A stretch of 64,000 nt of DNA from the NCBI RefSeq assembly GCF_003286645.3, contig NZ_CP127382.2:310001-374000 (forward strand), written 5' to 3'. The position numbers and the translations under genes are program-made. The notes beneath the pieces were generated by a model. That model did no database searches and was not told the origin of the DNA. It worked only from the letters and a program-made list of their open reading frames with translations. This document shows, in pieces, positions 61,151-64,000 of this stretch. How positions within the stretch are numbered: position 1 is the first letter of the stretch; every line of letters starts with the position of its first letter. Source of the stretch: Aerococcus tenax (GTDB taxonomy: Bacteria; Bacillota; Bacilli; Lactobacillales; Aerococcaceae).

Positions 61151-62470
61151 TTAGTAATCGACATTACTTGGGTAGTCGTTAGCGGCATTCCAGAGTAGGT
61201 ACTCGTAAACACCATGGTCACGGAGGGCTTGGATTTGCTCTTCGATTTCAACATTGGTGTACTCTTGGTAAGTCCCATTAGCTAAGTAACTAGCGGTAAA
61301 GGCCTGTAACCAAGGACGGGAATGGGCATGGTCGCCATCGATATTTTCTAAGCGGAGGTCTTCGACGTCCATATAATTATCAACGACCCCATAAGGTTCA
61401 AGGTCAGGTGCCGTGAAGCCAAAGTCACCATTACTCCAGTGACTCGGATAAATCATGGAAGAAACCACATCGACGGTATTGGCAATATCGGTAAAGTCTT
61501 GACCGATGCCTGGGGCTGAACTAATGGTGGTGACGTAACCGAAGATATCAGCTGAGACATCGACACCATAGGGACGGAGCTCTTTTTGAGCATAGGCTAA
61601 GAAGTCGGTGATGGCCTGGCAGCGGCCTTCGACACTATCTTTACCATAATGCGCATAATCCCCCATATCGTAAACCAGGCTGGTTCCAAAGTTTTCAAAA
61701 CCTTCTGGGAAGCGGACATAGTCGAATTGGATATCCTTGAAGCCAAGTTCGGCAGCACCCTTAGCCACGTCGACCACATAGGCCCAAACGTCTTTGTTAT
61801 AAGGGTTCAGGAAGGTTTGGCCACCGGCATCAGACCAGATTTCACCATTGGATTTCTTAAAGGACCAATCCGGGTAGGCTTGGGCAGCATAGGTATCCTT
61901 GAAGGTGGTGATGCGGGCAATCGGATAAATTTGCTTCTCTTCAAAGGTTTGCATCATTTCTTGACCATTAAAGGTAATTTCTTCGTTCTTCTTAACCAAG
62001 TCATTATCGGTTGGCAACTGGGTAGCGATTGAGCCCCAGTCAGACTTGACATCGATGACTACACTGTTCAAGCCAGTGGAATCAAGTAAGTTAATGTTAC
62101 GCTCCAAAATACTTGGTGTCCCCATACCGTGGGCAGACAGGTAGATGCCACGAACCCCTTCTTTAGGGTAGGAAATGTTGACCTGACTGGCCTTGTAGAA
62201 GCGTTCGGGTTTAACACTAGGGACTCGGAGTAAGGCCTGGTTACCTTCATTGATTTGTAATTCTTGGTCGCTAACCTCCGCTTTTTCTGCCTTAGCGACT
62301 TGGTTAGTGTTATTGGTGGATGAAGACTGGGCTGCTTGATTTTGAAAGCGATCGCGGTTAAAGAAAACAATAATTAAGAGAACGGCTAATAAACACAATA
62401 AAGCAGCAGAAATCTGTAACCAACGTCTTCTATGGGGAGGACGACGATATTCTTGCTTAGACAAAGTCAT
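61151..62470 (-). CDS. Membrane-anchored putative glycoside hydrolase (DUF4015 type)
   Basis: 439 residues: a basic N-terminus, one TM anchor (LQISAALLCLLAVLLIIVFF, ~19-38), a Gln/Asn-rich spacer, then a TIM-barrel-like domain (VRGIYLSAHGMGTPSILERN, SVVIDVKSDWG, DIQFDYVRFPEG, GVDVSADIFGYVT). DFDYVRFP-type motifs with acidic residues are typical of this putative glycosidase family. The substrate is unknown, perhaps cell-wall polysaccharide. Its start overlaps the end of the YkyA-like gene by 14 bases, so they form an operon. Confidence 0.85.
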   Translation of the reverse strand: MTLSKQEYRRPPHRRRWLQISAALLCLLAVLLIIVFFNRDRFQNQAAQSSSTNNTNQVAKAEKAEVSDQELQINEGNQALLRVPSVKPERFYKASQVNISYPKEGVRGIYLSAHGMGTPSILERNINLLDSTGLNSVVIDVKSDWGSIATQLPTDNDLVKKNEEITFNGQEMMQTFEEKQIYPIARITTFKDTYAAQAYPDWSFKKSNGEIWSDAGGQTFLNPYNKDVWAYVVDVAKGAAELGFKDIQFDYVRFPEGFENFGTSLVYDMGDYAHYGKDSVEGRCQAITDFLAYAQKELRPYGVDVSADIFGYVTTISSAPGIGQDFTDIANTVDVVSSMIYPSHWSNGDFGFTAPDLEPYGVVDNYMDVEDLRLENIDGDHAHSRPWLQAFTASYLANGTYQEYTNVEIEEQIQALRDHGVYEYLLWNAANDYPSNVDY

Positions 62471-63065
62471 AACCTCCTTTGTGAGTGTACGGGCTAGCTA
62501 GGGCTTGGTCTTTGTTTTGCACATCTTGCAAGGCTTGACGGCTCTTTTCTAGCTGACTTTCTAAATTCTTTAATTGGTTTTGCAAATTGACATGTTTTTC
62601 ATTAAGGGCCGCCATGGTATCCTCAAAGGTGTCGATGGTGGCGTCCTTTTCGCCAATTTCTTGGTAATACTGGTCTTCTTCTTCTAAGAAGTTTTGATAG
62701 TCATTGAGGTATTGTTCCACTTGACTTGCGGTTTCATTAAGAGATTGACGCAAGCTTTCATCTTCCACTTTTTCACTGACTTGTTTTAGGGCAGTGAGCT
62801 CCTTGATGGCTTTTTGGGTGGCTTCTTCACGTAGTTTGAGGTTCTTCCCTGTTTGACTATTTTTGTCTCCTAAGCGACTCAATGAAGAGTCCTGGCTGAT
62901 ATCTGTTTCAAAGTGACTTTGCAGTTCAGATTCCTGAGCTTGAATCTGATTCAGTTGGCTAGTAATGGTTTCAATATTTTCTAGGGCCGACTGTTCGGCA
63001 GGCTGTTTGCCACAGGCGACCAGAGTAAAGACCATGACTAGCAATAGTCCCAATTTCTTTACCAT
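62457..63065 (-). CDS. YkyA-like coiled-coil lipoprotein
   Basis: A 202-residue lipoprotein: MVKKLGLLLVMVFTLVACGK with lipobox LVAC, then long alpha-helical heptad-rich segments (ENIETITSQLNQIQAQESEL; LQNQLKNLESQLEKSRQAL), ending SPYTHKGGYDF. This layout fits the putative cell-wall-binding YkyA family. ATG 63065 lies eight bases after AAGGA; an ATG at 63074 directly abuts that site. It is upstream of and overlaps the glycosidase gene. Confidence 0.85.
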   Translation of the reverse strand: MVKKLGLLLVMVFTLVACGKQPAEQSALENIETITSQLNQIQAQESELQSHFETDISQDSSLSRLGDKNSQTGKNLKLREEATQKAIKELTALKQVSEKVEDESLRQSLNETASQVEQYLNDYQNFLEEEDQYYQEIGEKDATIDTFEDTMAALNEKHVNLQNQLKNLESQLEKSRQALQDVQNKDQALASPYTHKGGYDFV

Positions 63066-63327
63066 ATTTCTCATCCTTTTCTTATAAATAAAATAAAACT
63101 GTTTTCAGTATAACAAAAAAAGAAAGGCTTTCCTACTCATCTTCATTTTCCTTTTTACACCGAGTTTTAGCTCAATTTGCTCTTAACGAGTGCTCCATAG
63201 TCTTCGTGTCAATTCAAAAAGAAAGCTTAACATTTTGATAACATTGTCCTAGGCTATCGCCCTTGACCGCGCTTTGATTGTATAATAATAGGTAAGTTTA
63301 AGGGCTAAAAGAAAGAGGTTAGCATTC

Positions 63328-64000
63328 ATGTCAAGAAAGAAACGTTTATTAGCTTATGCAGCAACGGTGGTTGCCAGTTTAGCGGGCTATGCTTATCATG
63401 CCCTTTACCAAGAAGATCGGAGCGTAAAGAGTCGGCTCCTAGAGGACTTCTACCGGCTCAAAGACCGGCTAAAAAATGCCGATGAGGCTGATTACCGCCA
63501 CTTCCTAGAGGACCAGTTGAAGACTGCTCGACAGGGAGATTTAAACTATCCCAAGAAACATGGCATGAATATCTCACTCTCAAGCTATCAAAATGGGAAA
63601 GCCTATGTGCTCAGCCCAGAAAACTCTCGCCCAGATAAGCTAGTGGTTTATTTCCATGGGGGCCATCGGATTGAAGCAATTTCGCCTAAGGAGTGGCGGT
63701 TTTTGGAAAATTTTGCTGAAGATAATCAGCTGCGCCTATTAATCCCCTATATTGAACCCCTTTCCTACGCTTATTTTGATGAAGAAGTGGAGCGTTTAGA
63801 GGGCTTACTGGATGAAATTAGTCTGGATTATACCGATGAAGACCTCTATTTAATGGCTTCAGATACTGGTGCATTATTTGCCTTACCCATTGCAAGAGAT
63901 AGCAGTAGTGATCTTATCCTTGAAGGGCTGATTTTACTTTCACCTTGGGTAACGACGAAACATAGCATCACTAGCAGTCAAGATGAGGAACAAAAAGATT
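63328..64000 (+). CDS. Alpha/beta-hydrolase-like protein, cut by the window end
   Basis: The frame is open from ATG 63328, behind AAAGAGGTT, to the last base (224 codons). An N-terminal hydrophobic stretch (LLAYAATVVASLAGYAYHAL) suggests a membrane anchor. KLVVYFHGGHR is a typical oxyanion loop (HGG). The expected nucleophile elbow GxSxG instead reads ASDTG, which would put Asp at the nucleophile position or mean loss of activity. Resembles acetyl-esterase or xylanase-like hydrolases of the HGG type; the rest lies outside the window. Confidence 0.7.
   Translation, partial: MSRKKRLLAYAATVVASLAGYAYHALYQEDRSVKSRLLEDFYRLKDRLKNADEADYRHFLEDQLKTARQGDLNYPKKHGMNISLSSYQNGKAYVLSPENSRPDKLVVYFHGGHRIEAISPKEWRFLENFAEDNQLRLLIPYIEPLSYAYFDEEVERLEGLLDEISLDYTDEDLYLMASDTGALFALPIARDSSSDLILEGLILLSPWVTTKHSITSSQDEEQKD

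Overview
The window looks like a near-complete stretch of chromosome from a Gram-positive member of the Bacilli. The walRKHIJ-htrA-rlmH block, ECF-type vitamin transporter subunits, lipobox lipoproteins, AGGAGG ribosome sites and TTG starts point to Lactobacillales. An Aerococcus-like organism is my best guess, made from gene content and not from any database search. Both ends cut through genes.

Positions 1-2500 hold two tandem paralogues of the ornithine-cyclodeaminase-like (TIGR00300 / ArgZ C-terminal) family followed by carbamate kinase, probably the end of an arginine/ornithine catabolic operon. Positions 2500-5650 hold metE-metF on the minus strand. Positions 6008-28578 are one long plus-strand cobalamin locus. 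The first part (cblS, cobU, cobS, cobC, cobD, cbiB, cblT and a substrate-binding lipoprotein) makes the nucleotide loop and salvages alpha-ribazole. The second part starts behind a compact cobalamin riboswitch with a terminator/antiterminator (13104-13321) and encodes a flavodoxin, the anaerobic corrin-ring enzymes (cbiA, C, D, E, T, F, G, H, J, cobA, cbiK, cbiL, cbiP), a PduO-type adenosyltransferase, precorrin-2 dehydrogenase, hemC and hemD. No cobT, hemA, hemL, hemB or cobalt ECF transporter is present, so precursors, cobalt uptake and the lower-ligand nucleoside must come from elsewhere.

Positions 28600-42100 carry housekeeping genes: esterase, leucyl aminopeptidase, nucleoside hydrolase, a hydrolase lipoprotein, a ThrE-type exporter pair, a HAD phosphatase, an RNA m5C methyltransferase, lipoate ligase, bioY and birA, and a CsbD-like protein. 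An IS1182-like element lies next to terminator-like repeats, and a group II intron lies directly behind the csbD terminator. Positions 44100-50000 carry a ClC transporter and a LysM-CHAP cell-wall hydrolase with a textbook WalR box in front of it, followed by walRK. The wal operon continues as walH, walI, a DUF2207 membrane protein and walJ, then htrA, a cluster of DnaA boxes, and rlmH.

The 450 bases after rlmH are made almost entirely of large palindromic repeats, one of which recurs beside the ClC gene. The window ends with a DUF1002 secreted protein, an Lrp-type regulator with an aminotransferase, a membrane-anchored putative glycosidase, a YkyA-like lipoprotein and the start of an alpha/beta-hydrolase-like protein.

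The most striking biology is the B12 locus. A riboswitch inside the gene array separates salvage/assembly genes from de novo ring-synthesis genes, with an orphan binding lipoprotein just upstream of it. Second is the palindrome and DnaA-box rich DNA around rlmH.
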